Source: JBDWFY01 sp964291365
GTDB taxonomy: Bacteria; Pseudomonadota; Alphaproteobacteria; Rhizobiales; Stappiaceae
Direction of reading: 5' to 3'
Assembly (NCBI GenBank): GCA_964291365.2
Contig: OZ220020.1
Coordinates: 1,116,001-1,180,000 of the forward strand
Length of the DNA: 64,000 nt
Every line of letters begins with the position of its first letter. Position 1 is the first letter of the stretch. Below the pieces are notes generated by a model. The model was not told the DNA's origin. It worked only from the letters and a program-made list of their open reading frames with translations, and did no database searches. Positions 26,882 to 36,206 of this stretch are shown piece after piece. The translations under genes and the position numbers were made by a program.

Positions 26882-28015
26882 ATGCAAATATCACGAAGAC
26901 AATTCACACTAGGAACCGCAGTTTTAGCAGGTTCTTCGATATTTCCAAATATATCAAGTGTCTATGCCGCTCGAAATGACCAGCTTAATATATTGTGTTG
27001 GGAGGGTTATAATTCGGATCAAGTTTTAGGTCCGTATCGTGACCTAAATCCAGATGCGACGGTTCGAGCAGAAAGTGGAACTTCAGACCCAGACATGATC
27101 AACAAATTACGCGCTGGGGAAACTTCGGTTTGGGATTTAATAAATGTCAATCAGCCTTGGGCACGTGATCAACTTTATCCTGAAAATTTGATAAAAGCTT
27201 TGGATAAAGATCGATTTATGCCTTATTTTGACAAGATGCTACCTCAATTTGCTACACCTTATCCATTATCATTTGCTGATGATGGTAGTCTAATAGGAAT
27301 GCCTCAACGCTATGGTCCATTTTCTTTTGTTGTTAATACTGATAAAATCAGTCGAGCAACTGCAGAGGACGAGGGTTGGAATCTCTTTCTAGATTCATCT
27401 ATGAATGATAACTATGGTGTCTTAACATACGATAATTGGAACATTATCCATATGTGTTTAACTGCAGGTTTAGATCCATTTTCTACAATAGAAGGTGGTG
27501 ATCTTGACAAGTTTAAAAATACTGCAGAAACAATTTTTGGAGGTGCCAAACTTTTAACCGACGATTTAGTTGCAATGAATACTGCTTTAATTAACGGTGA
27601 AATTGATGCGTACTTTACTGGCGGTACATATACTGCATCTCCAGCACGATATGATGGTGCAACTAATGTAAGAGGAATTACACCAAAGTCCGGTCCGGTT
27701 AATGGAAAAGGTGGTTGTGTCTGGGTTGAATTAACCTCCGCGGTCAATAATCCAGATCCTTCAAATTTAGCTGAAGATTTCTTAGAATTTGTTCAGCAAC
27801 CCGAAATTTCTAAAGCTGTAGCGTTTACTGAAGGAACATATAATCCAGTAACTCAGATGGGCGACCCCGAAGTGCTGAGTCGTTTTGATGATGAGGAGTT
27901 GGAAGCCATTCAAATGGATTCTTTAGAAGAAGAAATGTCCCGTTCGTTAGATTATTCTGTTGTAGAATCTTACGATAAATTGATTGACCTCTATACACAA
28001 GCACGTCGGTCGTAA
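26882..28015 (+). CDS. PotD/PotF-type polyamine-like ABC transporter binding protein
   Basis: 377 residues. An N-terminal twin-arginine-like signal, SRRQFTLGTAVLAGSS, ends near VYAAR, so the protein is probably Tat-exported to the periplasm. The mature part is a bacterial extracellular solute-binding domain of the spermidine/putrescine group (LNILCWEGYNSDQVLGPYRD, SVWDLINVNQPWARDQLYP, GMPQRYGPFSFVVNTDKI). Strong AGGAGA ribosome binding site 7 bases upstream. Because it heads an operon with amine-processing enzymes, a short amino-alcohol or amino-ketone is the likely ligand; the sequence alone cannot tell. Confidence 0.92.
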   Translation: MQISRRQFTLGTAVLAGSSIFPNISSVYAARNDQLNILCWEGYNSDQVLGPYRDLNPDATVRAESGTSDPDMINKLRAGETSVWDLINVNQPWARDQLYPENLIKALDKDRFMPYFDKMLPQFATPYPLSFADDGSLIGMPQRYGPFSFVVNTDKISRATAEDEGWNLFLDSSMNDNYGVLTYDNWNIIHMCLTAGLDPFSTIEGGDLDKFKNTAETIFGGAKLLTDDLVAMNTALINGEIDAYFTGGTYTASPARYDGATNVRGITPKSGPVNGKGGCVWVELTSAVNNPDPSNLAEDFLEFVQQPEISKAVAFTEGTYNPVTQMGDPEVLSRFDDEELEAIQMDSLEEEMSRSLDYSVVESYDKLIDLYTQARRS

Positions 28016-28021
28016 TAATAT

Positions 28022-28056
28022 TTGATGGTTCGAGCTTTTGAAGTTCGAGCCATCAA
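28022..28056 (+). other. Hairpin between binding protein and ABC genes
   Basis: 14-bp stem TTGATGGTTCGAGC / GTTCGAGCCATCAA with two G-U pairs and loop TTTTGAA, immediately after the binding-protein stop and without a T tract. Such hairpins commonly stabilise the upstream message so the binding protein is made in excess; similar ones follow both ugpB genes here. Confidence 0.7.
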
Positions 28057-28077
28057 TAAGAGTATGTATTTGAGGTT

Positions 28078-29172
28078 ATGATGCCACAATCACCAATTTT
28101 GAGCTTACATAATATTGTGAAAAAATTTGGAAATTTTGAAGCTGTCGCCGGAATAGATTTAGAAATATTTGAAGGTGAGTTTTTAACAATTGTTGGACCT
28201 TCAGGAAGTGGAAAATCAACGTTAATCCGATTGTTAGTTGGGATGGATGAAGTAACTTCTGGGGATATTTTGCTTAGAGGCCAAAACATAAATCAAACCC
28301 CAGCTAATTTAAGACCAACTTGTATGGTATTCCAATCTTTGGCTTTATTTCCTCATATGAGTGTTGGTCAGAATATTGAATTTCCACTAAAACTACGAAA
28401 TATTGATCCTGTTAATAGAAAAAGTAAAGCGTTTGAATTATTAGATTTATTACAGCTTCCCAAGAATCATTATGAAAAGAGAATTTCCCAATGTTCAGGT
28501 GGTGAAAAACAAAGAGTTGCCTTAGCAAGGGCTTTAGCTTTTGAACCTGAAATATTGTTTTTTGATGAACCACTATCTGCACTTGACTATCGTTTGCGAC
28601 GTGAATTAGAGAAGGAATTGAAAAGTCTTCATGAACGAACCGAAAAGACATTTGTTTACATTACTCACTCACTTGAAGAAGCAATGGTGATGTCTGATCG
28701 AATAGCTATCATGAATTCTGGGAAATTTATTCAAGTAGCAGTTGCAGATGAAATATATTCAAGACCTAGTACAAAATTTGTCGCTCAATTCATGGGTGAA
28801 GTAAATTTATTTGATGTATTTCATAGTGAAAATGGTGAGGTGCAATGTCCGAATTTAGAGTTGATAAATAAAGAAAATTCGGAAAGTCTGATTAACAAAA
28901 TTCCGAAAAACTCTAAAGCAACTTTAATGGTTCGACCTGAAGATACTAGAATATTAAATTCAGGAGAAACAGCAGATTTTAAGGTTAAAGGTCGTATTAT
29001 CGGTGAGTATACACTTGGATCACGAATTCAATATCAAATTGAATTAACTAACCATGATTCAATTACTGTTGAAAAATTACGTGAAGACAAATTTGATGGG
29101 GATCAAAGCAATACAGTTGATGTAGGTTTTGAAACTAACTCAGTTCATATAATTTGGGATGAAGCCAAATGA
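28078..29172 (+). CDS. PotA-type ABC transporter ATP-binding protein
   Basis: 364 residues. Walker A GPSGSGKST near residue 42, Q-loop FQSLALFPHMSV, a signature with Cys in place of the usual Leu (QCSGGEKQRVALARAL), Walker B ILFFDEPLSALD, H-loop THSLEEAM, and a C-terminal TOBE domain (LMVRPEDTRIL). Energises the importer with the two permeases that follow. The stop overlaps the next start by 4 bases. Confidence 0.94.
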   Translation: MMPQSPILSLHNIVKKFGNFEAVAGIDLEIFEGEFLTIVGPSGSGKSTLIRLLVGMDEVTSGDILLRGQNINQTPANLRPTCMVFQSLALFPHMSVGQNIEFPLKLRNIDPVNRKSKAFELLDLLQLPKNHYEKRISQCSGGEKQRVALARALAFEPEILFFDEPLSALDYRLRRELEKELKSLHERTEKTFVYITHSLEEAMVMSDRIAIMNSGKFIQVAVADEIYSRPSTKFVAQFMGEVNLFDVFHSENGEVQCPNLELINKENSESLINKIPKNSKATLMVRPEDTRILNSGETADFKVKGRIIGEYTLGSRIQYQIELTNHDSITVEKLREDKFDGDQSNTVDVGFETNSVHIIWDEAK

Positions 29173-30026
29173 AACGTATAGATGAGCGATCAGGGTTAAC
29201 TTTCTCCTTACCGATTGGTATTCTATATTTAATAGGTTTTTTTGCACCATTAGTTGTGATTGCCATTTTTTCGGTAATGCCCCAACAAGTATTTTCAATC
29301 TGGAACAGTCCAGATTTTTCTTCATTTGCCATCTTTATACAGCAAGGTTACTATAAGTCATTGTTCTGGGCACTTGTCGTGGCATTTATTTCTACAATTT
29401 TATTATTTTTTATTTGTTGGCCGCTAGCCTTTGGAATGGCTAAAGTATTTGGCCGGTTTACTTTAATAATAACTATTGCTGTTGTGATAAGCTTGATTGT
29501 TTCGGAAAACATCAGGTTATTTGGTTGGGTATTGACATTGATGAAAGGGGGATTAATTGAAGGACATTTTCGAGCAATTACCGGCATCGGATTTGAGAGC
29601 CCTTTATATAATTTAGGAATTATAATATTTGGTGTCGTCTACGTATATTTTCCATTTATGCTGTTTCCATTAGCACAGGGAATTTCGATGATTCCAGACG
29701 ATATCCGTCAAGCAGCTTCAGATTTAGGTGCAAGTCGATTACAGGTGTTGTTGATGATTGACATTCCACTGGCGGCACCAGGAATTACCGTTGGATTTCT
29801 CTTAAGTTTTGTTCTTGCGGCTGGTGCGATTGCAGAATCAAAAATTTTAGGGGGACAAGCGGTGATTGTAATTGCTGATGATATTGAAACAGCATTTACA
29901 TTTGGTCAAAATTGGTCGCTTGGTTCCGCACTTTCAATCATATTGATAGTCATTATTGGAATTTTATCAATTGCAGCTGTGTCAAAAATTGATTTGGATA
30001 AAATAATGGGGAGAAAACAACTATGA
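29169..30026 (+). CDS. PotB-type ABC transporter permease
   Basis: 285 residues, about six transmembrane helices (first at IGILYLIGFFAPLVVIAIF). The EAA coupling loop DDIRQAASDLGASRLQVLLM followed by IDIPLAAPGI identifies a binding-protein-dependent permease of the polyamine-type family. It overlaps both the ATPase gene and the next permease gene by 4 bases, showing one tightly coupled operon. Confidence 0.93.
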   Translation: MKRIDERSGLTFSLPIGILYLIGFFAPLVVIAIFSVMPQQVFSIWNSPDFSSFAIFIQQGYYKSLFWALVVAFISTILLFFICWPLAFGMAKVFGRFTLIITIAVVISLIVSENIRLFGWVLTLMKGGLIEGHFRAITGIGFESPLYNLGIIIFGVVYVYFPFMLFPLAQGISMIPDDIRQAASDLGASRLQVLLMIDIPLAAPGITVGFLLSFVLAAGAIAESKILGGQAVIVIADDIETAFTFGQNWSLGSALSIILIVIIGILSIAAVSKIDLDKIMGRKQL

Positions 30027-30835
30027 AAACGTCGCGCACCACTCAAACAGTACTATTAATATATGGGATATTTATTATAATTGTATTATATCTCCCTCTT
30101 ATTTCTGTCGGATTTGCGTCAATTTCTAGAGCACGTTACCTAACATTTCCAATCAAAAAGTATTCATTTAAGTGGTACTTTGAAGCGATTTCAAGTCAAA
30201 CTATCCAAGACCTTTTAGTAACTTCACTATTAGTAGCAATAATAGTCACTATTATATCCATATTTCTTGCGTTTTTTGGTGCGTTAGCGTTTGCTCGTTA
30301 TCAGTGGAAATATCGAAGTTTGTTTCAAAAATTAATTCTTTTACCAATATTTTTTCCCCAAACAGTTTTAGGACTTGCATTATTAATGTGGTTTAATTCA
30401 ATTGGGGTAATTCCAACATGGAAAACCGCGATTGTTGGACATTTAGTGTGGATAGCACCGATTGCAACACTAATTGTCGCTATTCGTGCCTATAGTTTTG
30501 ATCCGTCTTTAGAAGAAGCTGCGCGAGATATGGGTGCATCTACCTATGTTGTGTTGCGGGAAATTACATTACCACTTTTGTTACCTGGAATAATTTCAGC
30601 AGGTTTATTCTCATTCTTGTTAAGTTGGGGTAATTTTCCGTTATCACTTTTTACTACAGGTGCGGACTCTACATTACCAGAGTGGCTTTATGCAAAAATG
30701 GTATCAGGATATTCTCCGTTGGTACCTACTCTCGGTGTCTTATCTGTTTTCGGTTCCATTTTGCTGATAATTCTTGCGATTTTTATTGTTTGGATTGTTC
30801 GGTCAAATTTTGGAAACCGAGTTACTCAAAATTAG
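30023..30835 (+). CDS. PotC-type ABC transporter permease
   Basis: 270 residues, about six transmembrane helices (first: VLLIYGIFIIIVLYLPLISV). The EAA loop LEEAARDMGASTYVVLREIT with LPLLLPGI is intact. Second half of the heterodimeric channel. The stop codon is 13 bases before the dehydrogenase start, joining transport and catabolic genes in one transcription unit. Confidence 0.93.
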   Translation: MKTSRTTQTVLLIYGIFIIIVLYLPLISVGFASISRARYLTFPIKKYSFKWYFEAISSQTIQDLLVTSLLVAIIVTIISIFLAFFGALAFARYQWKYRSLFQKLILLPIFFPQTVLGLALLMWFNSIGVIPTWKTAIVGHLVWIAPIATLIVAIRAYSFDPSLEEAARDMGASTYVVLREITLPLLLPGIISAGLFSFLLSWGNFPLSLFTTGADSTLPEWLYAKMVSGYSPLVPTLGVLSVFGSILLIILAIFIVWIVRSNFGNRVTQN

Positions 30836-30848
30836 AGAGGTAATTAAA

Positions 30849-31619
30849 ATGCTTACTTCAATTGCTGGAAAAAGTGTCATTGTTACCGGCGGTTCAAAAG
30901 GAATTGGCCGCGGTATAGCTACAGTATTTGCTAAAAATGACGCTCGAGTTACGATTGTTGCCAGAGATGAGAGTTCTTTGAAAGCGACAGCAAACGAAAT
31001 CAAAGGTGATGTATCTTATCAGGTTTGTGATGTTACGACCTGGGACAGCGTTAAACAAATGGTTGATAATGTTGCATCAGATAATGGTGGAATTGACATA
31101 TTGTGTGCAAATGCAGGAGCATTTCCACAAACTAAAATTGTTGATTTGACTACTGAAGAGTGGGATACCGTTTTAGCAACAAATCTTCGTTCTTCTTTTT
31201 ATACAGTTAAAGCTTGTATTCCACATTTTGATGCGAAAGGAAAAGGGCGTGTAATTTTGACATCATCAATTACTGGACCTGTAACTGGTTTTCCAGGGTG
31301 GTCGCATTATGGTGCTTCAAAAGCTGGACAGTTGGGATTCTTAAAAACTGCGGCAATGGAGCTTTCCAGATATGGTACCACAATTAATGCGGTTATGCCA
31401 GGAAACATTTATACAGAAGGGTTACAGGATCTTGGTGAAGAATATTTAAAAACTATGGCATCGTCTATACCTTTGAAGAGATTGGGAAGTGTAGAAGATA
31501 TTGGAAATGCCGCGTTGTTTTTTGCTTCAGATGAAGCTGGTTATATCACCGGTCAACAACTTATCATTGATGGCGGGCAGGTATTACCGGAATCACTTGA
31601 AGCAATAGATGAAATATAG
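30849..31619 (+). CDS. Short-chain dehydrogenase (predicted aminoacetone/1-amino-2-propanol dehydrogenase)
   Basis: 256 residues from the ATG at 30849, preceded by AGAGAGG. Classical SDR: cofactor site GGSKGIGRGIA, CANAG, catalytic Ser in ILTSSITGPVTG and YGASKAG (Tyr-x-x-x-Lys), C-terminal YITGQQLIIDGGQ. In the mycobacterial RMM/AAU locus an SDR in the equivalent place interconverts aminoacetone and 1-amino-2-propanol with NAD(H). The precise substrate here is inferred from the neighbouring kinase, PLP enzyme and aldehyde dehydrogenase. Confidence 0.9.
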   Translation: MLTSIAGKSVIVTGGSKGIGRGIATVFAKNDARVTIVARDESSLKATANEIKGDVSYQVCDVTTWDSVKQMVDNVASDNGGIDILCANAGAFPQTKIVDLTTEEWDTVLATNLRSSFYTVKACIPHFDAKGKGRVILTSSITGPVTGFPGWSHYGASKAGQLGFLKTAAMELSRYGTTINAVMPGNIYTEGLQDLGEEYLKTMASSIPLKRLGSVEDIGNAALFFASDEAGYITGQQLIIDGGQVLPESLEAIDEI

Positions 31620-31633
31620 TTTTGGAGAAAATT

Positions 31634-32641
31634 ATGGGTGATAGTAACATACCATTGTCGGAACTTTTAAATAGACTTCGTGAACCGGTTCAAACGGCAC
31701 TGACTTTATGGGATATTCCTCAAGATATTAAAGTTAGTTTACTTAATGTATCTGAAAATATTACGTATCTTGTAGAGGGGCCGGATGAATTTAAGGCTGT
31801 TTTGAGAGTACATAGAGAAAATTATCATACTGAACGAGGAATTGAATGTGAGTTAGAGTGGAAAGAAGCACTAAATATTTCTAATACTATTAGAGCTCCA
31901 GCACATTATTTAGGAAAAAATGGAAGAGCGGTTCAAATTCTGAATACACCAAATTTGACCAATCCCCGTTTTATGGTTTTGTTTGAATTTGTCCAAGGAT
32001 TACAACCTGATGAAACAGGGGATTTAACTGAGCACTTCAAGAAATTGGGTGAGTTTTCCGCGCGAATGCATATTCATTCGATTGGATGGGATCAAACAAA
32101 AAGTATGACACGGTTGTTGTGGGATCAAAGTACGATATTTGGAGCAAAGGCAATTTGGGGTAATTGGCGAGATGCCCCACAGGTTACTGCTGAAGTAAAA
32201 GCCATATTGGAGCAAGTCGAATCAAGAATTAAGCAACGACTTCAAATTTATGGTCAATCTCAGAATAGGTTTGGATTAATTCACTCGGACATGCGATTGG
32301 CTAATTTGATAGTAGATCAAGACTTAACTTGGATAATTGACTTTGATGATTGTGGTTTTGGTTGGTATTTATATGATTTTGCCGCAGGAATTAGTTTTAT
32401 GGAAACTGATCCAAGAATTCCAAAACTAAAACAATCTTGGTTAGAAGGATACCAAATTTTCCGAGATTTAGATTCAGCAGATATTGATGAAGTTGATTCG
32501 TTTATTATGCTACGGCGCATGGCGTTACTAGCGTGGATTGGAAGTCATATTGAAGCTCCAGAACCACAAGCTTTAGCTGATGGGTTTGCAAGTGCAACTT
32601 CTGAATTGGGACAGAAATATTTGGAAGGTTCAATATTTTGA
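31634..32641 (+). CDS. APH-fold small-molecule kinase (predicted amino-alcohol kinase)
   Basis: 335 residues from the ATG at 31634, with TGGAGA upstream. Aminoglycoside-phosphotransferase fold: N-lobe LRVHRENYHTERGIECELEW, catalytic loop HSDMRLANL (HxDxxxxN) and metal-binding IIDFDDCGF. In the RMM/AAU pathway the homologous kinase phosphorylates (S)-1-amino-2-propanol so the PLP enzyme can eliminate phosphate. Homoserine- or choline-type substrates are conceivable from fold alone, but the operon favours the amino-alcohol. Confidence 0.88.
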   Translation: MGDSNIPLSELLNRLREPVQTALTLWDIPQDIKVSLLNVSENITYLVEGPDEFKAVLRVHRENYHTERGIECELEWKEALNISNTIRAPAHYLGKNGRAVQILNTPNLTNPRFMVLFEFVQGLQPDETGDLTEHFKKLGEFSARMHIHSIGWDQTKSMTRLLWDQSTIFGAKAIWGNWRDAPQVTAEVKAILEQVESRIKQRLQIYGQSQNRFGLIHSDMRLANLIVDQDLTWIIDFDDCGFGWYLYDFAAGISFMETDPRIPKLKQSWLEGYQIFRDLDSADIDEVDSFIMLRRMALLAWIGSHIEAPEPQALADGFASATSELGQKYLEGSIF

Positions 32642-32733
32642 AATGGTGTCAAAAAATATGGTGTTTTCTGTCAAGTTATTTAGGCTACGTCAGTTGAGAA
32701 TGAGTAAAAAAACGAAATTTTGAATTGCTTGAT

Positions 32734-33990
32734 ATGTCTCAAACCAAAACAGAATTTTTGGAAAAATCAAAAACCTTTTGGAATCCAGGAAAGACTCAAG
32801 ATTGGATTGATATGGGGGTTGATCTCGTAATTGACTGGCGAGAAGGTTATTATTTGTTTGATATGAATGGGCAACGTTTGATTGACCTTCATTTAAACGG
32901 TGGAACCTACAATTTAGGGCATCGAAATCCAGAATTAGTTGAAGTATTAAAAGCGGGTTCTGAACGGTTTGATATGGGAAATCATCATTTTCCAGCTCTC
33001 GCTCGAACTACGCTTGCAGAAGCATTGCAATCTGTTGCTCCTTCGGAAGAGTTTAAGTATACCGCATATGGTTCTGGCGGTGGTGAGGCAATTGATATCG
33101 CGATAAAGTCTGCGCGACATGCACAAAAAAAGAAAAAAATTGTGTCAATAATTAAAGCATATCATGGACATACTGGATTAGCGGTAAGGGCAGGAGATGA
33201 TCGATTTTCAAAGTTGTTTCTTTCGCAAGACACCGAAGGTGAATTTATTCAAGTTCCATTTAATGATTTAAATGCGATGGAAGATGCACTTCGTGGGCGG
33301 GATGTAGCAGCTGTCATATTAGAAACAATCCCAGCGACTTACGGATTTCCGATGCCAAAAGAGGGATATTTACCGGGTGTTAGAGCATTGTGTACAAAGT
33401 ACGATGCTCTATACATTGCAGATGAAGTTCAGACTGGACTTATGCGTACAGGTGCGATTTGGGGTTGTTCAAAGTATGGAGTTATTCCAGATATATTAGT
33501 AACCGGTAAAGGAATATCTGGTGGCATGTATCCAATAGCGTGTGTTTTACTAACTGAAAAATCAGGTAGTTGGCTTAGTGAAGATGGATTTGGACATATT
33601 TCAACTATGGGTGGTGCTGAATTAGGTTGTATTGTTGCATTGAAGACACTTGAGATTATTCAACGCGATGAAATTCCAGCAATGGTTCAACATATCAGTG
33701 ATTATTTGCGTCGCGGTTTAAATGAGATTCAATCAGCATTTTCAGATTTTTTTATTGGAATTCGACAGCATGGATTAATTATGGGTTTAGAATTTGGTCA
33801 TCCTGAAGGTGCAAAACCAGTGATGAAATATTTATATGAAAATGGTGTCTGGGCAATATTTTCAACATTAGATCCTAGTGTTTTACAATTTAAACCGGGA
33901 TTATTATTTAGTCAAAGTGATTCAGAAGAAGTACTTCGTCGAGTTGCGATTGCTGTTGAATGTGCACGTAATGAAGTATTAGGTAAATAA
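32734..33990 (+). CDS. Class-III PLP enzyme (predicted amino-alcohol phosphate phospholyase)
   Basis: 418 residues from the ATG at 32734 (a TTG 9 bases earlier is possible). Class-III aminotransferase fold: LIDLHLNGGTYNLGHRNPEL, the cofactor contacts GSGGGEAIDIAIKSARHA and KAYHGHTG, IADEVQTGLMRTG, and the PLP lysine in VTGKGISGGMYPI. Members next to an APH kinase act as phospholyases that release ammonia, phosphate and an aldehyde (here propionaldehyde from aminopropanol phosphate). The 92-base gap before it is the longest inside the enzyme block. A conventional transaminase role is the alternative. Confidence 0.88.
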   Translation: MSQTKTEFLEKSKTFWNPGKTQDWIDMGVDLVIDWREGYYLFDMNGQRLIDLHLNGGTYNLGHRNPELVEVLKAGSERFDMGNHHFPALARTTLAEALQSVAPSEEFKYTAYGSGGGEAIDIAIKSARHAQKKKKIVSIIKAYHGHTGLAVRAGDDRFSKLFLSQDTEGEFIQVPFNDLNAMEDALRGRDVAAVILETIPATYGFPMPKEGYLPGVRALCTKYDALYIADEVQTGLMRTGAIWGCSKYGVIPDILVTGKGISGGMYPIACVLLTEKSGSWLSEDGFGHISTMGGAELGCIVALKTLEIIQRDEIPAMVQHISDYLRRGLNEIQSAFSDFFIGIRQHGLIMGLEFGHPEGAKPVMKYLYENGVWAIFSTLDPSVLQFKPGLLFSQSDSEEVLRRVAIAVECARNEVLGK

Positions 33991-34004
33991 CGAGGAACGA
34001 TATA

Positions 34005-35591
34005 ATGGATCAATCTTTATATAATAGCTTAGTTGATATTTCTGAATCTGATGCGACTCGAATTGGTAAAGCTGATTTGATATTAGAAAACGCGCGTTGG
34101 GCTACGACTGCAATGGAAGGTTATAGTCGGGAACAAACCATGGTAATTGTAGATGCAGTTGGTCAAACCGCGCATAATCTTGCTGGTGAATTAGCAAAAA
34201 AAACGGTTGAAGAAAGTGGATTTGGTATAGTAAAGCACAAAAAACTCAAAAATGAATTAACAACTTTACCATTGATTGAGTACTATCGGAAATTTGATTT
34301 TGTCAATCCACATATTGATAAGCAAAAGAAAATAGTTGAGGTACCTCGTCCAGCTGGAGTTGTTTTTGCATTAACTCCATCAACAAATCCAATTGCTACG
34401 ATAAATTTTAAAACAATTCTAGCATTGATGACGCGAAATTCAATTGTAATTTCACCGCATCCGGCGGTAAAGAATACATCAATTGAAGCTGCGAATGCCT
34501 TAATTCAAGTAGCAGAAGAAAAAGGTGCACCAAAAGGTATAATTCAAATTATAGAAAAACCAAGTATCCCATTCATTGAAGCATTTATGTCTTCGGAAAA
34601 AACTAATGTAATACTTGCGACTGGTGGTACTCCGATGGTTCGTTCAGCTTATTCGTCATCGAATCCTGCGATTGGGGTAGGACCAGGAAATGCTCCTGTG
34701 TTTGTTGATACAACGGCAGATTTAAACCATGTCGCAAATTGTATTATTGACTCGAAGAGTTTTGATAATTCAGTATTGTGTACGAATGAAAGCGTGTTAA
34801 TTGTATTAAGTGAAATTGAAAAACAATTGGGGTCTAAGTTGAAGTCGACAGGTGCCTATATTTGTAATGAAGATGAGTGTAATCGGATTCGTAGCTATTT
34901 GTTTCATCAAAGTGGATTTAATGTGGAGGCTATAGGTCGTGATGCGGTTTGGATTGCGCAAGAATGTGGAATTCATGTACCTAAGAATACAAAAATATTA
35001 GTTACACCAATTTCTAAAGTTGGAATTGAAGAAGATTTATCTCGTGAAAAATTGTGTCCAGTATTAGCACTCTTATCTGTCAAATCTACTCGAGAGGCAT
35101 TAACTCAAGCTCGATCTGTATTACGATTTACTGGTGCAGGGCATTCAGCTGCAATTCATTCAAATGATGAAAAGACAATTCTTGATTATTCAACGAGTGT
35201 AGAGGTTTATCGGGTTGTGGTTAATGCTCCATGTTCACAAGGCGCGGCCGGGTTTGGTACTGGTCTTTCGCCATCCTTTACAGTGGGAACTGGATATTTT
35301 GGCCGTTCTTCGATTGGTGATAATATCGGTCCTCAACATTTGATTCATTGGACTAAAATTGCATATAATGAAAGCAACGATATCTCATTTGGAAATTTTT
35401 CTGGACTAACTCGTCCATTTCAGGGTCCAATAGCAAAATCTCCTGAAGATGGAATACCGCAAACTGAAAGTTCCGAAATTTCAAACAATCAGAATAATCG
35501 ACCTTCGGCAAATTCCCAAATTAGTGGTGAAACAAGAGAAGAATTACGTCGTTTAATTGCAGAAGAATTAAAACAGTTTAAAGGTAAGTAA
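34005..35591 (+). CDS. CoA-acylating aldehyde dehydrogenase of a microcompartment, with C-terminal targeting helix
   Basis: 528 residues. ALDH fold of the PduP/EutE/AdhE type: VVFALTPSTNPIATINFKTI, HPAVKNTSIEAANAL, ILATGGTPMVRSAYSS, and the catalytic cysteine in FDNSVLCTNES. It would turn propionaldehyde into propionyl-CoA with NAD. After a Ser/Asn/Gln-rich linker (about residues 480-508) the protein ends in an amphipathic helix REELRRLIAEELKQFKGK, the form of an encapsulation peptide, and a similar helix starts the 155-residue protein two genes on. Shell gene follows after 3 bases. Confidence 0.92.
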   Translation: MDQSLYNSLVDISESDATRIGKADLILENARWATTAMEGYSREQTMVIVDAVGQTAHNLAGELAKKTVEESGFGIVKHKKLKNELTTLPLIEYYRKFDFVNPHIDKQKKIVEVPRPAGVVFALTPSTNPIATINFKTILALMTRNSIVISPHPAVKNTSIEAANALIQVAEEKGAPKGIIQIIEKPSIPFIEAFMSSEKTNVILATGGTPMVRSAYSSSNPAIGVGPGNAPVFVDTTADLNHVANCIIDSKSFDNSVLCTNESVLIVLSEIEKQLGSKLKSTGAYICNEDECNRIRSYLFHQSGFNVEAIGRDAVWIAQECGIHVPKNTKILVTPISKVGIEEDLSREKLCPVLALLSVKSTREALTQARSVLRFTGAGHSAAIHSNDEKTILDYSTSVEVYRVVVNAPCSQGAAGFGTGLSPSFTVGTGYFGRSSIGDNIGPQHLIHWTKIAYNESNDISFGNFSGLTRPFQGPIAKSPEDGIPQTESSEISNNQNNRPSANSQISGETREELRRLIAEELKQFKGK

Positions 35592-35594
35592 ATT

Positions 35595-36206
35595 ATGGCA
35601 GATCTTCGTTCATGTTTATTTTTTGACCAGGTACAACCACAAACCCTTGCTTATTTAGCAACTTGGATGCGCGGTACATTACCAAGAGAACGGATGGCAG
35701 CTCAGGTAATTGAAATATCTCCAGGATTAGATGTAGAAAAACTAACGGATATAGCAATAAAGAGCTCTGATGTTAATATTGGATTATTAATTGTAGAACG
35801 ACAGTATGGTACTTTAGAATTTCATAGTCGTTCAACAGCTGAAGTTCATGCCGGAACCGATGCTGTATTAAGTTCATTGGGATTGAGACCTGAAGATGCA
35901 TCGCGACCAAAAATATTAGCTTCAAAAATTGTAACCAGAATTGATCATGAGCATGCTTACTTAATCAATCGTAATCGTTTAGGCTCGTTGTTATTAGCTG
36001 GAGAAAGTTTATATTTACTGGAATGCCAATCTGCATCTTATGCGATGTTAGCATGTAATGAAGCTGAGAAGGAGGCAAATATCAAAGTGATAGATTTTCG
36101 TATGATTGGACCAAATGGTCGATTGTATTTATCAGGTAGTGAGGCAGAGGTTCGAAATGCACGTAACGTGGTAGAAACAACCCTTCACAATTTGGGAGGG
36201 TCGTAA
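35595..36206 (+). CDS. Tandem-domain (trimeric) microcompartment shell protein, BMC-T, first copy
   Basis: 203 residues, two BMC-type halves. The second half shows the fold signature LYLLECQSASYAMLACNEAE...VIDFRMIGPNGRLYLSGSEAEV, while the first half begins LRSCLFFDQVQPQTLAYLAT and includes GLLIVERQYGTLEFH. Such pseudohexameric trimers form facets with larger, possibly gated pores. Its closest sibling is the last gene of the locus, which shares the xxLRxxL(F/P)...AxLAT start. The stop codon overlaps the next start by one base (TAATG). Confidence 0.85.
   Translation: MADLRSCLFFDQVQPQTLAYLATWMRGTLPRERMAAQVIEISPGLDVEKLTDIAIKSSDVNIGLLIVERQYGTLEFHSRSTAEVHAGTDAVLSSLGLRPEDASRPKILASKIVTRIDHEHAYLINRNRLGSLLLAGESLYLLECQSASYAMLACNEAEKEANIKVIDFRMIGPNGRLYLSGSEAEVRNARNVVETTLHNLGGS

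Noticed and set aside
26730..26912. 60-residue frame between the AraC gene and the binding protein
   Set aside because: Overlaps the binding-protein start and has basic, random-looking composition; it is leader DNA.
32734..33990. Calling the class-III PLP enzyme a glutamate-1-semialdehyde aminomutase or omega-transaminase
   Set aside because: Fold is shared, but the kinase and microcompartment context fits a phospholyase better; kept as an alternative in the annotation.
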